IMG/VR virus record: IMGVR_UViG_3300021961_000374
Location: 1 to 31,938 of that record
Strand: one strand, 5' to 3'
From: a virus
Length of the DNA: 31,938 bases
Below are positions 21,473 through 29,302 of this stretch, in pieces. Positions within the stretch are counted from its first letter, which is position 1; each line of letters starts with the position of its first letter. Below the pieces are notes generated by a model. It was given only the letters and a program-made list of their open reading frames with translations. It had not been told where the DNA came from and ran no database searches. The translations under genes were made by a program, and so were the position numbers.

Positions 21473-22044
21473 TAGTAATTAAAGAACTCTTCTCTAAAGA
21501 CGTTCACAAAGAAATCATCAGCTTCGTTCAGAACGAAGTTAATACTTATCCTTTAGATGAAGATAATAGTTTGTTTTTTAGAAGGTGTAAGCAAAACATA
21601 GACTTTTTTGTTCATATCCACGAACAACTTGTAGATCTTGCTAGTGAATGTTTTCAAGTTAAACTCAAGCCTTCTTACTCATTTCTAAGCATGTATGAAG
21701 ACAAAGGGCGTTGCCCTCTGCACTTGGATCGACCACCATGCTATAGAACTATTGACTACTTAATCAACTCTGATAGTAAAGATGGCTGGCCGATTAATAT
21801 ATCTCACCCGTGGAGTGATGATAAAGTAAAGTCTTTTCTTGGTAAAAAGAGTGGACTGTCAAAAGAAGAATTTGATTTAAGAATAGAGAACGAAACATGG
21901 GAGTCAATAATTTTAGAAGAAAACGATGCTGCTGGGTATTCTGGTACAAATTCTTGGCACTATAGACCAACGTTGTCTAATGGTAAATCAAACCTTGTAT
22001 TTTTTCATTTTGTGAAAGAAGATTATGATGGTGAACTACTCTGA
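21448..22044 (+). CDS. 2-oxoglutarate/Fe(II) oxygenase-like protein, copy A1
   Basis: 198 residues. Iron-binding HxD is H92-L-D94 within RCPLHLDRPPCYRTIDYLIN. The presumed distal His is H171 (NSWHYRP), close to the end FFHFVKEDYDGEL. It would hydroxylate an unknown substrate with O2 and 2-oxoglutarate. It starts with GTG eight bases after AGGAAGG, inside the end of the previous gene, and overlaps the second oxygenase gene by 20 bases. The gene at 30631-31215 is a clear paralogue. The helper substrate ligands are not all identified. Confidence 0.75.
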   Translation: MGSDSRGIVVIKELFSKDVHKEIISFVQNEVNTYPLDEDNSLFFRRCKQNIDFFVHIHEQLVDLASECFQVKLKPSYSFLSMYEDKGRCPLHLDRPPCYRTIDYLINSDSKDGWPINISHPWSDDKVKSFLGKKSGLSKEEFDLRIENETWESIILEENDAAGYSGTNSWHYRPTLSNGKSNLVFFHFVKEDYDGELL

Positions 22045-22669
22045 GCCAGTAAATCTAGATGTAAACACATTAAAACTTACACCTATTGATTCTGTTGGTG
22101 GTGGTCATAATTTATATCATGATGATTGTCACAATTTTGCTTGGTGTGAAAATATTTTTACAAATACTCAACTTGATGCAATTATTAGCATTTGTAATAG
22201 CTTAGAGTTTGATAAAGGAATGACTGCTTCTACAACACAAAATGATAAAGTTCGAAATTCTAGTGTTAAATTTATATACCCAAACAACAGGACTCGATGG
22301 ATTTTTGATGCTCTAACTGAATCTATTCATCACATGAATAAAGAGTATTTTGGTTTTGATTTAGGCTACATGGCCGAGGGTATCCAACTTACTAGATATG
22401 AAGCCCCCACTCAGCATTATGAATGGCATTGTGACCGCGGTATGGCCGTACCGGTGAGGAAGTTGTCTGTAGCCCTTCAGTTATCAGACCCAAGTGATTA
22501 CTCTGGTGGTGATTTAGAATTAATGATTGGTGAGACTCCTCAGAAGGCTAAGAGGGAGCGTGGTGTTGCAACTTTTTTTCCTTCTTGGCTGATGCATAGA
22601 GTCACGCCAGTAACAGAAGGTACTAGATATTCTTTAGTCTGCTGGATTTCCGGCCCTCCGTTTAGATAA
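22025..22669 (+). CDS. 2-oxoglutarate/Fe(II) oxygenase, PKHD-hydroxylase type, copy B1
   Basis: 214 residues. All core residues are present: H135 and D137 (WHCDRG), distal H191 (LMHRVTPV) and R201 (GTRYSLV), which binds 2-oxoglutarate. The core VRKLSVALQLSDPSDYSGGD is characteristic of prolyl-4-hydroxylase-like PKHD enzymes. Likely substrate is a protein side chain; a tail protein of this phage is an attractive guess but unproven. It begins within the last 20 bases of the A1 gene, without a clear ribosome site, so its translation is probably coupled. Confidence 0.88.
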   Translation: MMVNYSEPVNLDVNTLKLTPIDSVGGGHNLYHDDCHNFAWCENIFTNTQLDAIISICNSLEFDKGMTASTTQNDKVRNSSVKFIYPNNRTRWIFDALTESIHHMNKEYFGFDLGYMAEGIQLTRYEAPTQHYEWHCDRGMAVPVRKLSVALQLSDPSDYSGGDLELMIGETPQKAKRERGVATFFPSWLMHRVTPVTEGTRYSLVCWISGPPFR

Positions 22670-22675
22670 GTTAAA

Positions 22676-23176
22676 ATGATAAATCCTTTAACGGTAAATT
22701 ACAATAATTTAAAAAATCTTATATTATCCGGCGATTTCCCTTGGTTTGTTGGTAAAAATGATTTTGATAATTTTCACTTTTTGTCACATCCATTTTTGAC
22801 ACGACCTGAATCTGGACCAAGATACCCAACAGTCACATCCGCTTATGTAGACCTTGCCTATCAGGTATTTATAGAAATATGTGAGCAAAATAATATTAAT
22901 GTTGAGTGTGTGTATAGGATGGGAGCGAATATGGTTTTCCCTTCTGTGAATTCCGATCTTGTCAGCAATCCCCATGTTGATCATCAGTTCCCTCATTCAA
23001 ATATGATAATTTATTTAACGTCATCTGGTGGAAGTACAATTGTTGGGGAACATAAATACGCACCAGTAGAAGATAGTGTTTTTGTTTTTGAAGGCGAAAG
23101 TCATTATCATGAGTTACCAAAAGTAAGTCCAAGAATTGTATTTGTTGCAACATTCTTAAAAGGAGAATATGCGTGA
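22676..23176 (+). CDS. Third 2-oxoglutarate/Fe(II) oxygenase-like protein
   Basis: 166 residues. The HxD is H100-V-D102 in SNPHVDHQFPHSNMIIYLTS. The distal His is H145 in ESHYHELPK and the 2-oxoglutarate Arg is R153 in SPRIVFVATF. This is a compact jelly-roll oxygenase of a different subfamily from its neighbours. It follows the PKHD gene by six bases and overlaps the halogenase GTG start, so it may act on the same pathway as the halogenase. Substrate unknown. Confidence 0.76.
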   Translation: MINPLTVNYNNLKNLILSGDFPWFVGKNDFDNFHFLSHPFLTRPESGPRYPTVTSAYVDLAYQVFIEICEQNNINVECVYRMGANMVFPSVNSDLVSNPHVDHQFPHSNMIIYLTSSGGSTIVGEHKYAPVEDSVFVFEGESHYHELPKVSPRIVFVATFLKGEYA

Positions 23177-24312
23177 AAGTCACTGTTGTTGGAGCTGGCA
23201 ATGCCGGTTCCTTTACGGCACTAAATTGGTCTTGGTATACAAGGAATGACCCCAATGTTCAGATTGAATTAGTTTACGACCCATCTCTACCCCCAGAAAG
23301 GGTCGGTCAAGCAACGCTTTTAGATGCCCCTCATCTCCTTTGGGGTTCTACTGGCTTTGATTGGTATAACAACAATATACATGCCACATTCAAAAGTGGA
23401 ATCTTGTATGAAGGTTGGGGAAAAAGCAAAGATAAGTTTTTTCACAACTTTCCTGCCGACAGGATGGCTATGCATTATTGCCCTTGGGAGATGCAGCAAA
23501 GTATTTTAAATTCAGGTCATTTTAAAGTTATAGAATCTAATTCTCTACAATTAGAAAATATTGATTCTGATTATATTTTTGATTGTAGAGGTAAACCTGA
23601 TAACTTTGATGACTACTATGATCTGCTTAATCCAATTAATTCTGTAATACTAGGAAGACCCAATTGGGATATGTCAGATGTTTTTTGGAGTAGGCATGTT
23701 GCTACGCCAGATGGTTGGACTTTTGTCATACCAACACATCCCGATTCTCCTTCTCACGATTACTGTGTTGGTTATTGCTATAACGACTCAATTACTACAA
23801 AACAGGAAGCAGAGCAAAACTTTTTATCTTTGTTTGATGTAACTGTAACAAAGCATTCAAGTTTTAAAAACTATATTGCAAAGTCACCTGTTATAGATGA
23901 AAGAATTTTTTTAAACGGAAATAGGCTATTTTTCCTTGAACCGCTTGAATCGTCATCAACACAAACATATTTGCACTGGGCAAAGACTTTATTTGGAAGC
24001 ATCCTCTTAGACGAGTGCAGCATTCAGCAGGCGGAGGAAGATATTGTAAGATATATTCGACAGACTCAAAACTTTATCCTCTGGCATTATCACTTTGGTT
24101 CAAAATACGATACACCTTTTTGGGAATACGCTAAAACACTAAGATTTATAGATCAAGAATTTGATGATATTCTTGAATATTCAAGATCTTGTAGCAAATA
24201 TGACATTGTACCCGAGACGCATGGAGGCAGTACAATAAATCACCTATATTCTCAGTGGCCACCGTACAGCTTCAAGGTTTGGGATGATGGAATGGCGATA
24301 CAATCTTGCTAA
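23173..24312 (+). CDS. Flavin-dependent (tryptophan-type) halogenase
   Basis: 379 residues. Uses FADH2, oxygen and halide to halogenate an aromatic or other activated carbon. N-terminal VVGAGNAGSFTAL gives the FAD motif GxGxxG at 7-12. ATFKSGILYEGW holds the catalytic Lys at K74. GWTFVIP at 181-187 is a form of the family's WxWxIP block. FLEPLESSSTQTY at 254-266 corresponds to the FIEPLES motif near the active-site strap. It is shorter than bacterial tryptophan halogenases (usually over 500 residues), resembling the compact viral type known from cyanophages. GTG start with AAAGGAG upstream and a four-base overlap with the oxygenase gene. Confidence 0.88.
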   Translation: MKVTVVGAGNAGSFTALNWSWYTRNDPNVQIELVYDPSLPPERVGQATLLDAPHLLWGSTGFDWYNNNIHATFKSGILYEGWGKSKDKFFHNFPADRMAMHYCPWEMQQSILNSGHFKVIESNSLQLENIDSDYIFDCRGKPDNFDDYYDLLNPINSVILGRPNWDMSDVFWSRHVATPDGWTFVIPTHPDSPSHDYCVGYCYNDSITTKQEAEQNFLSLFDVTVTKHSSFKNYIAKSPVIDERIFLNGNRLFFLEPLESSSTQTYLHWAKTLFGSILLDECSIQQAEEDIVRYIRQTQNFILWHYHFGSKYDTPFWEYAKTLRFIDQEFDDILEYSRSCSKYDIVPETHGGSTINHLYSQWPPYSFKVWDDGMAIQSC

Positions 24313-24317
24313 AATAC

Positions 24318-24326
24318 TGCTATACT
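24318..24326 (+). promoter_or_regulatory. Extended -10 promoter TGCTATACT
   Basis: TG, C, TATACT (24321-24326). The leader of about 13 bases would hold the GAGG ribosome site of the gene at 24346. An alternative pair is TTGCTA (24306-24311), 17 bases, GATAAT (24329-24334). The stretch to the ATG is closely similar to those before 28472 and 31870. Confidence 0.5.
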
Positions 24327-24345
24327 GAGATAATAGAGGTTAGAT

Positions 24346-24936
24346 ATGGCTATTGATTTCCCTAATTCCCCATCAGTAGACCAGCAGTATACCGTTGGTG
24401 ATCGTACTTGGACTTGGAATGGTGATTATTGGGCATTGACCCTGACCAGTTCTACGTTTACTGCTTCTGACGACCCGCCTTCTGGTGCTTCTGCTGGTGA
24501 TATTTGGTTTGAATCAGATACTGGTAAGAGTTTTGTTTATTATGATTCTTTCTGGGTTGAGATTGCTGGTCGTGCAGGTTCGACTACCATTACTGGCGGC
24601 GGAAGCAATGTTTCTGTTTCTGGTACTGATGGAGAAATTCAGTTTGCTTCTAATAGCACTCTTTCAAGTTCAACTTCTCTTGTTTGGGATACTGCTAATA
24701 CCCAGCTAACTATTGGTGGCGATATTCTCGCTAACAATGTTACTGCTAATGCTAATGTAGTTGCTGATGGTATTACGATTCATTCTTCTGGGGTTCCTAT
24801 TTATCTGAACGGTCAGACGGTTTCTATAGATTTTACTATCCCTTCAGGGTATAATGGTATGTCGGCGGGTCCAATTACTATTTCTAATGGTGTAACAGTA
24901 ACTGTGACTTCTGGTAGTGAGTGGAGTATTGTATGA
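24346..24936 (+). CDS. Tail fibre structural protein with shuffled modules
   Basis: 196 residues. It opens with the module MAIDFPNSPSVDQQYTVGDR then WTWNGDYW, followed by the SDDPPSG...GDIWFESD...VYYDSFWVEI module, both shared with 28472-28918. The second module also occurs in 19186-19407. The rest is Ser/Thr/Asn-rich beta repeat, ending with a SAGPITISNGVTVTVTSGSE segment typical of the ends of phage fibre proteins. It overlaps the next gene by ATGA. Confidence 0.74.
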   Translation: MAIDFPNSPSVDQQYTVGDRTWTWNGDYWALTLTSSTFTASDDPPSGASAGDIWFESDTGKSFVYYDSFWVEIAGRAGSTTITGGGSNVSVSGTDGEIQFASNSTLSSSTSLVWDTANTQLTIGGDILANNVTANANVVADGITIHSSGVPIYLNGQTVSIDFTIPSGYNGMSAGPITISNGVTVTVTSGSEWSIV

Positions 24937-25448
24937 GTAGCTTAACGGTCGGGTCTATTGAGGGTTTGGTTGAGAACAGTAATGTTATTTCTGTTCCTAC
25001 CGGTCATACGTTGAACGCTGTTGACGGCTTGCAGATTAACGGTGTTTCTGCTGGTGCGTATACCGATTACAGCGGCAGTATGACGTTCACGAACTTCACG
25101 CTCGGAGACGGCACGATCAACTACGCCCACTACACGCAGATCGGTGATTTCGTTCACTTCGCCGGTCAGGTCACGCTAGGAAGCACCAGTTCGATTACCG
25201 GCAACTTGGGTGGGAGCCTGCCGGTTACCAGCGACATTCGTGAGCGCGGCGCAGGCAATTGTGAGTTCATTGATAGCGGCGTCGGCGCATATGGTGGGGC
25301 GGCACACGCTAACGGTGTCTCTCTTGGTATCTACTGTCTGGAGGAAACAGGCGGTTACGTGAGGAATCAAACTGTTATCTCTACCCGACCGTTCACTTGG
25401 ACTACTGGCGACAGTTTCAGTTGGACAGTTGTCTACAAGGCGGCATGA
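24933..25448 (+). CDS. Tail fibre / receptor-binding protein with a base-composition break
   Basis: 171 residues starting MSSLTVGSIEGLVENSNVIS. Residues 1-45 are the common fibre lead-in (SVPTGHTLNAVDGLQINGVSAGAYTD is typical). The C-terminal 120 residues are a globular beta domain (INYAHYTQIGDFVHFAGQVT, then FSWTVVYKAA) probably forming the receptor tip. Base composition rises clearly from about 25,070 onward, so the tip was probably exchanged as a unit with the following chaperone gene. Confidence 0.75.
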   Translation: MSSLTVGSIEGLVENSNVISVPTGHTLNAVDGLQINGVSAGAYTDYSGSMTFTNFTLGDGTINYAHYTQIGDFVHFAGQVTLGSTSSITGNLGGSLPVTSDIRERGAGNCEFIDSGVGAYGGAAHANGVSLGIYCLEETGGYVRNQTVISTRPFTWTTGDSFSWTVVYKAA

Positions 25449-25672
25449 TGAGCACATTCGACTTCAACCCTGACTTCCCTGACGCAACCGACGACCAAAA
25501 GATGGAACAGGTCCGGCTGTGGCGTGACGGCGAACTGGGCCGTACTGATTGGACTCAGGTTGCTGACGCTCCCGTAGACGCAACGGCGTGGGCCGCATAC
25601 CGTCAGGCTTTACGTGATCTTCCTGCAACGATTGATATTGCTAACCCTGTATTGCCGGAGGCCCCCCAATGA
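25445..25672 (+). CDS. Tail fibre assembly chaperone-like protein
   Basis: 75 residues starting MMSTFDFNPD. The end, RDGELGRTDWTQVADAPVDA then WAAYRQALRDLPATI, matches the conserved DWTQ...W..YRQALRDLP end of phage tail fibre assembly chaperones (APC type). It is translationally coupled to the preceding receptor-tip gene, which it probably helps fold, and shares its higher GC content. An upstream in-frame ATG at 25397 lies inside the previous gene. Confidence 0.78.
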   Translation: MMSTFDFNPDFPDATDDQKMEQVRLWRDGELGRTDWTQVADAPVDATAWAAYRQALRDLPATIDIANPVLPEAPQ

Positions 25673-26145
25673 GTACCTTAAGGTTTAATACTTGGGAGAA
25701 CACCGGGGGCACTGAAGGAGCAACCCTTGATAATTCCGGCTATCTTTCAGCAACTTTAAAGTCCCCTTACGAGTATTGGACTATTTCTGCTACCGCTGCT
25801 ACAGGCACGGTGGATGTTGACATCTCTACTTCGTCTGTCTGGTATTATACTTCTGATGCATCTGCTAACTGGACGTTTAATTTTAGAGGTGATGGCTCTA
25901 CGACATTGAACAGTCTTCTTGCTATTGGTGAATCTGTAACTACAGCTTTCTTTGTGACGAATGGCACAACCGCATATTATCCGACCGCTTTTACGGTGGA
26001 TAGTGCTTCGGTGACTCCTAAGTGGTCGGGTGGTTCTGCTCCTTCGGCGGGTAATGCTAGTAGTATTGATGCTTATTTGTTTACTATTGCTAAGACTGCT
26101 GATGCGACGTTTACTGTTTTGGGTCAGCAGGTTCAGTTTGCGTGA
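25669..26145 (+). CDS. Fibre-associated beta protein, copy 1
   Basis: 158 residues. Its core (KSPYEYWTISATAATGTVDV, then WTFNFRGD, then TTAYYPTAFTVDSASVTPKW, then SAPSAGNASSIDAYLFTIAK) is a family known from marine phages, and 27025-27522 is a paralogue. It couples (ATGA) to the chaperone and lies just before a Gly-rich adhesin, an arrangement repeated at 27025/27531. Likely a stalk for the adhesin. Confidence 0.72.
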   Translation: MSTLRFNTWENTGGTEGATLDNSGYLSATLKSPYEYWTISATAATGTVDVDISTSSVWYYTSDASANWTFNFRGDGSTTLNSLLAIGESVTTAFFVTNGTTAYYPTAFTVDSASVTPKWSGGSAPSAGNASSIDAYLFTIAKTADATFTVLGQQVQFA

Positions 26146-26154
26146 GGTTAATTC

Positions 26155-26997
26155 ATGCCGTTTCTGAGTGGTCTTTCTAATACTGGTAGAGGCGCTAATC
26201 GGTTTAGATTTGCTCCTATTCCGCCTTCCTCGGTAGACTATTTTGTTATCGCAGGAGGGGGCGGATCTGGTTACGATGCTGCCGGTGGTGGCGGCGGTGG
26301 CGGCGCTCTAGATGGTAATTTATCTGAAATATCTAGTTCTGTAAATTATACAGTCACTGTTGGAAGCGGCGGAGCCAGAACAACTACAGTTGGTGGTCAA
26401 GCATCCAATGGCACTTCATCTGTTTTTCACACAGTTTCGACTTCTGGTGGCGGTGGTGGTGGTTCAAAGGTAGCATCTGGTCGCTCTGGTGGCTCTGGTG
26501 GCGGTGGCGGACATGCTGGATCTTATGCTGGCGGATCAGGAACGTCTGGTCAAGGTGGAGCGGGAGCGAGTGGATACGACACAGGTGGCGGTGGTGGCGG
26601 TGGCGCCGGTCCCAGCAATGCCAGTGGTAGAACAGGAGGTTCTGGTCGGCTGACTTCTATTAGAGGTTCAAGTGAAAGATTTGGTGGAGGAGGTAGTGCT
26701 GGAGATTACTCTACTCAAACAGTTGTTGCCGGTGGTGCTGGCGGCGGTGGTGCTGGCGGAAACACTAGTTCTGGTGGCGGACAAAATGGTACTGTAAATA
26801 CCGGTGGTGGCGGTGGATCTAACGGCAACTTGAGCGGTGGCGGGACAGGTAGCGGTTCTGGTGGCTCTGGTCTTGTTATTATAAGTTTTGATGGTCCAAC
26901 ACCAACAATATCTGTTGGGTTAACTTACTCTGAAACAACAGTTGGTTCTAATACCGTTATTTCTTTTACTGGTGGTACTGGTACTGTAACTTGGTAA
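26155..26997 (+). CDS. Glycine-rich tail adhesin, copy 2
   Basis: 280 residues. After a short N terminus it reads VDYFVIAGGGGSGYDAAGGG, then a strand YTVTVGSGGA, then long Gly runs, as in polyglycine-sandwich phage adhesins. It ends with a distinct beta module, GLVIISFDGPTPTISVGLTY...GTGTVTW. Same architecture as 27531-28430 and 29302-30198. The Gly-rich region is expected to determine receptor specificity. Confidence 0.78.
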   Translation: MPFLSGLSNTGRGANRFRFAPIPPSSVDYFVIAGGGGSGYDAAGGGGGGGALDGNLSEISSSVNYTVTVGSGGARTTTVGGQASNGTSSVFHTVSTSGGGGGGSKVASGRSGGSGGGGGHAGSYAGGSGTSGQGGAGASGYDTGGGGGGGAGPSNASGRTGGSGRLTSIRGSSERFGGGGSAGDYSTQTVVAGGAGGGGAGGNTSSGGGQNGTVNTGGGGGSNGNLSGGGTGSGSGGSGLVIISFDGPTPTISVGLTYSETTVGSNTVISFTGGTGTVTW

Positions 26998-26998
26998 G

Positions 26999-27009
26999 TG
27001 TGATAATAT
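26999..27009 (+). promoter_or_regulatory. Extended -10 promoter TGTGATAATAT
   Basis: TGT precedes GATAAT (27002-27007), or TGA precedes TAATAT (27004-27009). It lies between the adhesin and the next gene, whose ribosome site AAAGGTGG (27012-27019) follows. The exact start is unclear. Confidence 0.35.
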
Positions 27010-27024
27010 ATAAAGGTGGTTTAA

Positions 27025-27522
27025 ATGGCTTCTGTAATTAGATTTGATAACTGGCAAACTACAAGTGGTAATTCTGTTATCACGACAAGTGATGCTGGTG
27101 ATATGGCTATAACAAATAAGTTGACTGCAACTTTTAAATCACCGCATGAGTATTGGTCTATTGCTGCGACTGCTGCTACTGGGACGGTTAATGTTGATGT
27201 TTCTACCGCTACTGCTTGGTATTACACAACTGATGCATCTGCTAACTGGGCTTTTAATTTCAGGGGAGATGCAAGCACAACCTTAAACAGTGTTCTTGGT
27301 GTTGACGAGTCTTTGACTGTTGTTTTTCTTGTCACAAATGGCGCTACGGCATACTATGCTAACGCTTTTACTATTGATGGAACTTCTGTGACTCCCGAGT
27401 GGGCAGACGGAACGGCTCCTTCTTCTGGCAACATCAATGCTATTGATTCGTACTTATTTACGATCATTAAAACTGCTGACGCAACTTTTACTGTTCTAGC
27501 ACAAAGGAATAATTTCTCCTGA
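27025..27522 (+). CDS. Fibre-associated beta protein, copy 2
   Basis: 165 residues, paralogue of 25669-26145: FKSPHEYWSIAATAATGTVN, WAFNFRGD, ATAYYANAFTIDGTSVTPEW and IDSYLFTIIKTADATFTVLA line up block for block. It has a longer N terminus (MASVIRFDNWQTTSGNSVIT). It again immediately precedes a Gly-rich adhesin, showing a duplicated two-gene unit. Confidence 0.72.
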   Translation: MASVIRFDNWQTTSGNSVITTSDAGDMAITNKLTATFKSPHEYWSIAATAATGTVNVDVSTATAWYYTTDASANWAFNFRGDASTTLNSVLGVDESLTVVFLVTNGATAYYANAFTIDGTSVTPEWADGTAPSSGNINAIDSYLFTIIKTADATFTVLAQRNNFS

Positions 27523-27530
27523 GGTTTTAG

Positions 27531-28430
27531 ATGCCTATTTTGACTGCCGCAAGCCAGCCAGCAAGAGGACTGAGAAGAGGCAGGGGTGCCCCGCTGTTTT
27601 TAGACTATCTTGTTGTCGCTGGCGGAGGCGGAGGTGGCGAGGCTAGAGGGGGCGGCGGTGGTGCCGGTGGTCTTCTTCAGGGACAAATGACTCCTAGTGC
27701 TGGCACATCATATACTGTCACTGTTGGAAGTGGTGGAGGTAGTAGGGGGGATGGAAATAATTCTGTTTTTGCTACTTACACCTCTATTGCTGGAGGTGCG
27801 GGGGGTAGCCACTCTAGTCCTAGAGATAATGGACACGCTGGAGGTTCTGGCGGTGGAGCTGCAATTAATTACAGCAATGTAAAGTGGCTTGGTGGTAACG
27901 GTACAAGTGGTCAAGGTAACCGTGGAGGTCACTCTAACCAGTCCGTCGTAGATCAGCCTCGAAACACTGGCGGTGGCGGTGGTGCTGGTGCTATCGGTGT
28001 CGGTTCAATTACGACAACTAGTGGTGATCCTAACGGTGGGGTTGGTTTAGCAAGTACGATCATTTCTACTTCAACTGCTACGTCGCAATCAGTTGGTCAT
28101 GTATCTGGAAGCTCTGTTTACTTTGCTGGTGGCGGTGGTGGTTCTCGCGGTGGAACTGATAGAACCACTTGTGGCGCTGGTGTGGGTGGCACTGGTGGCG
28201 GAGGCACTGGTGGCGGTGATCGAACTTCTTCTGCTGGCGGAGCAAACACTGGTGGCGGCGGTGGTGGAACCGAAGGTGCAGGTCAAAATGGAGGCTCTGG
28301 TGTTGTTATACTTAAGTTTCGTGGTAAAACTCCATCAATTTCAGTGGGTTTGACTTATAGTTCTATTAGACAAGGCAGCGACAGGGTTCTTATATTTAAG
28401 TCAGGTACAGGCACTGTAACTTGGTCTTAA
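27531..28430 (+). CDS. Glycine-rich tail adhesin, copy 3
   Basis: 299 residues: LDYLVVAGGGGGGEARGGGG, YTVTVGSGGGSRGDG, several Gly runs and a C-terminal module GVVILKFRGKTPSISVGLTY to GTGTVTWS. Differs from copy 2 mainly in the loops between Gly runs, as expected for variable receptor contacts. The ATG lies shortly after GAGG. Confidence 0.78.
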   Translation: MPILTAASQPARGLRRGRGAPLFLDYLVVAGGGGGGEARGGGGGAGGLLQGQMTPSAGTSYTVTVGSGGGSRGDGNNSVFATYTSIAGGAGGSHSSPRDNGHAGGSGGGAAINYSNVKWLGGNGTSGQGNRGGHSNQSVVDQPRNTGGGGGAGAIGVGSITTTSGDPNGGVGLASTIISTSTATSQSVGHVSGSSVYFAGGGGGSRGGTDRTTCGAGVGGTGGGGTGGGDRTSSAGGANTGGGGGGTEGAGQNGGSGVVILKFRGKTPSISVGLTYSSIRQGSDRVLIFKSGTGTVTWS

Positions 28431-28433
28431 TAT

Positions 28434-28462
28434 TTGCGACAAATCCGGTTTAATGAGATAAT
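28434..28462 (+). promoter_or_regulatory. Promoter TTGCGA-17-GATAAT
   Basis: TTGCGA (28434-28439), spacer of 17, GATAAT (28457-28462), then nine bases to the ATG at 28472 without a ribosome site. The same TTGC(T/G)A-17-GATAAT pair occurs before 24346, and the adjacent coding starts are homologous. Confidence 0.5.
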
Positions 28463-28471
28463 ATAGTAGAT

Positions 28472-28918
28472 ATGGCTATTGACTTTCCTGATTCCCCATC
28501 TGTTGATGATCAACATACGGTAGGTGATCGTATTTGGCGTTGGACCGGTGTTTACTGGGAGCTTTCAAGTACGTCTAGCCTTTTTACTGCATCTGATACC
28601 GCACCTTCTAGCCCGACTGCCGGTGATATTTGGTTTGAGTCAAGTACCGGTAAAACATACATTCGTTATGATTCTTACTGGATTGAGATTGGTGCGGCTT
28701 CTAGTTATACTGATCTTATTTTTGATGCTGATGGTGATACTTCTGTTCAGGTAGAGTATTCTTCTGATGAAGATGTGATAAGATTTATTACGGCGGGAAC
28801 AGAAAGAGCAAATATTTCTGCTTCCGGCATGAATGTGGCTAACAGTCTAAGTGTTGATGGGGCTGGGGTTGCTACTACAGGTAAGGCCATTGCAATGGCT
28901 ATGGTTTTTGGAGGTTGA
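28472..28918 (+). CDS. Tail fibre module protein
   Basis: 148 residues. The first 75 (MAIDFPDSPSVDDQHTVGDR, then SDTAPSSPTAGDIWFESSTG, then RYDSYWIEI) are the paralogue of 24346-24936. The remainder is a short beta segment, DADGDTSVQVEYSSDEDVIR, common in phage fibre repeats. Shorter than its relative, and lacking its fibre repeat. Confidence 0.72.
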   Translation: MAIDFPDSPSVDDQHTVGDRIWRWTGVYWELSSTSSLFTASDTAPSSPTAGDIWFESSTGKTYIRYDSYWIEIGAASSYTDLIFDADGDTSVQVEYSSDEDVIRFITAGTERANISASGMNVANSLSVDGAGVATTGKAIAMAMVFGG

Positions 28919-28924
28919 TGAATA

Positions 28925-29302
28925 ATGGCTGCGCCTAATATTGTAAATGTAAGTACGATTACTGCTAAGACCGCTCAGATTAAACTTAGCGGCACTTCTG
29001 CCACTGAAGTTGTGAGTAATCCGGCTTCTTCCGGCAAAGTTTTTAAATTAAACAATATTATTGTTTCAAATATTGATGGTTCCGCTGCTGCAACCGTAAC
29101 TGTTGCTATTGAGAATAATGCAACAGTTGGTTCTGGCACTTCTACGTATCTTGCTTATACTATCAATGTTCCAGCAGACGCCACTTTGATTCTTATTGAT
29201 AAGTCTACTGCTGTTTATCTTGAAGAGAATCATAATATTAATGCGGCTGCTTCTGCTGGCAATGATCTTGATATTGTTTGCTCGTATGAAGAGATTTCGT
29301 AA
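28925..29302 (+). CDS. Small beta-sandwich virion protein, third family member
   Basis: 125 residues, beta-sandwich, related to 18860 and 19409 (VFKLNNIIVSNIDGSAAATVTV, then PADATLILIDKSTAVYLEEN). In other marine phages this type is often near adhesins. The stop shares a base with the next start. Function unknown. Confidence 0.66.
   Translation: MAAPNIVNVSTITAKTAQIKLSGTSATEVVSNPASSGKVFKLNNIIVSNIDGSAAATVTVAIENNATVGSGTSTYLAYTINVPADATLILIDKSTAVYLEENHNINAAASAGNDLDIVCSYEEIS

Noticed and set aside
26270-26880. Short GGTGGCGG-like repeats resembling a repeat array
   Set aside because: They are codon repeats for polyglycine in adhesin genes, without fixed-length repeats and spacers; no CRISPR array is present in the window.
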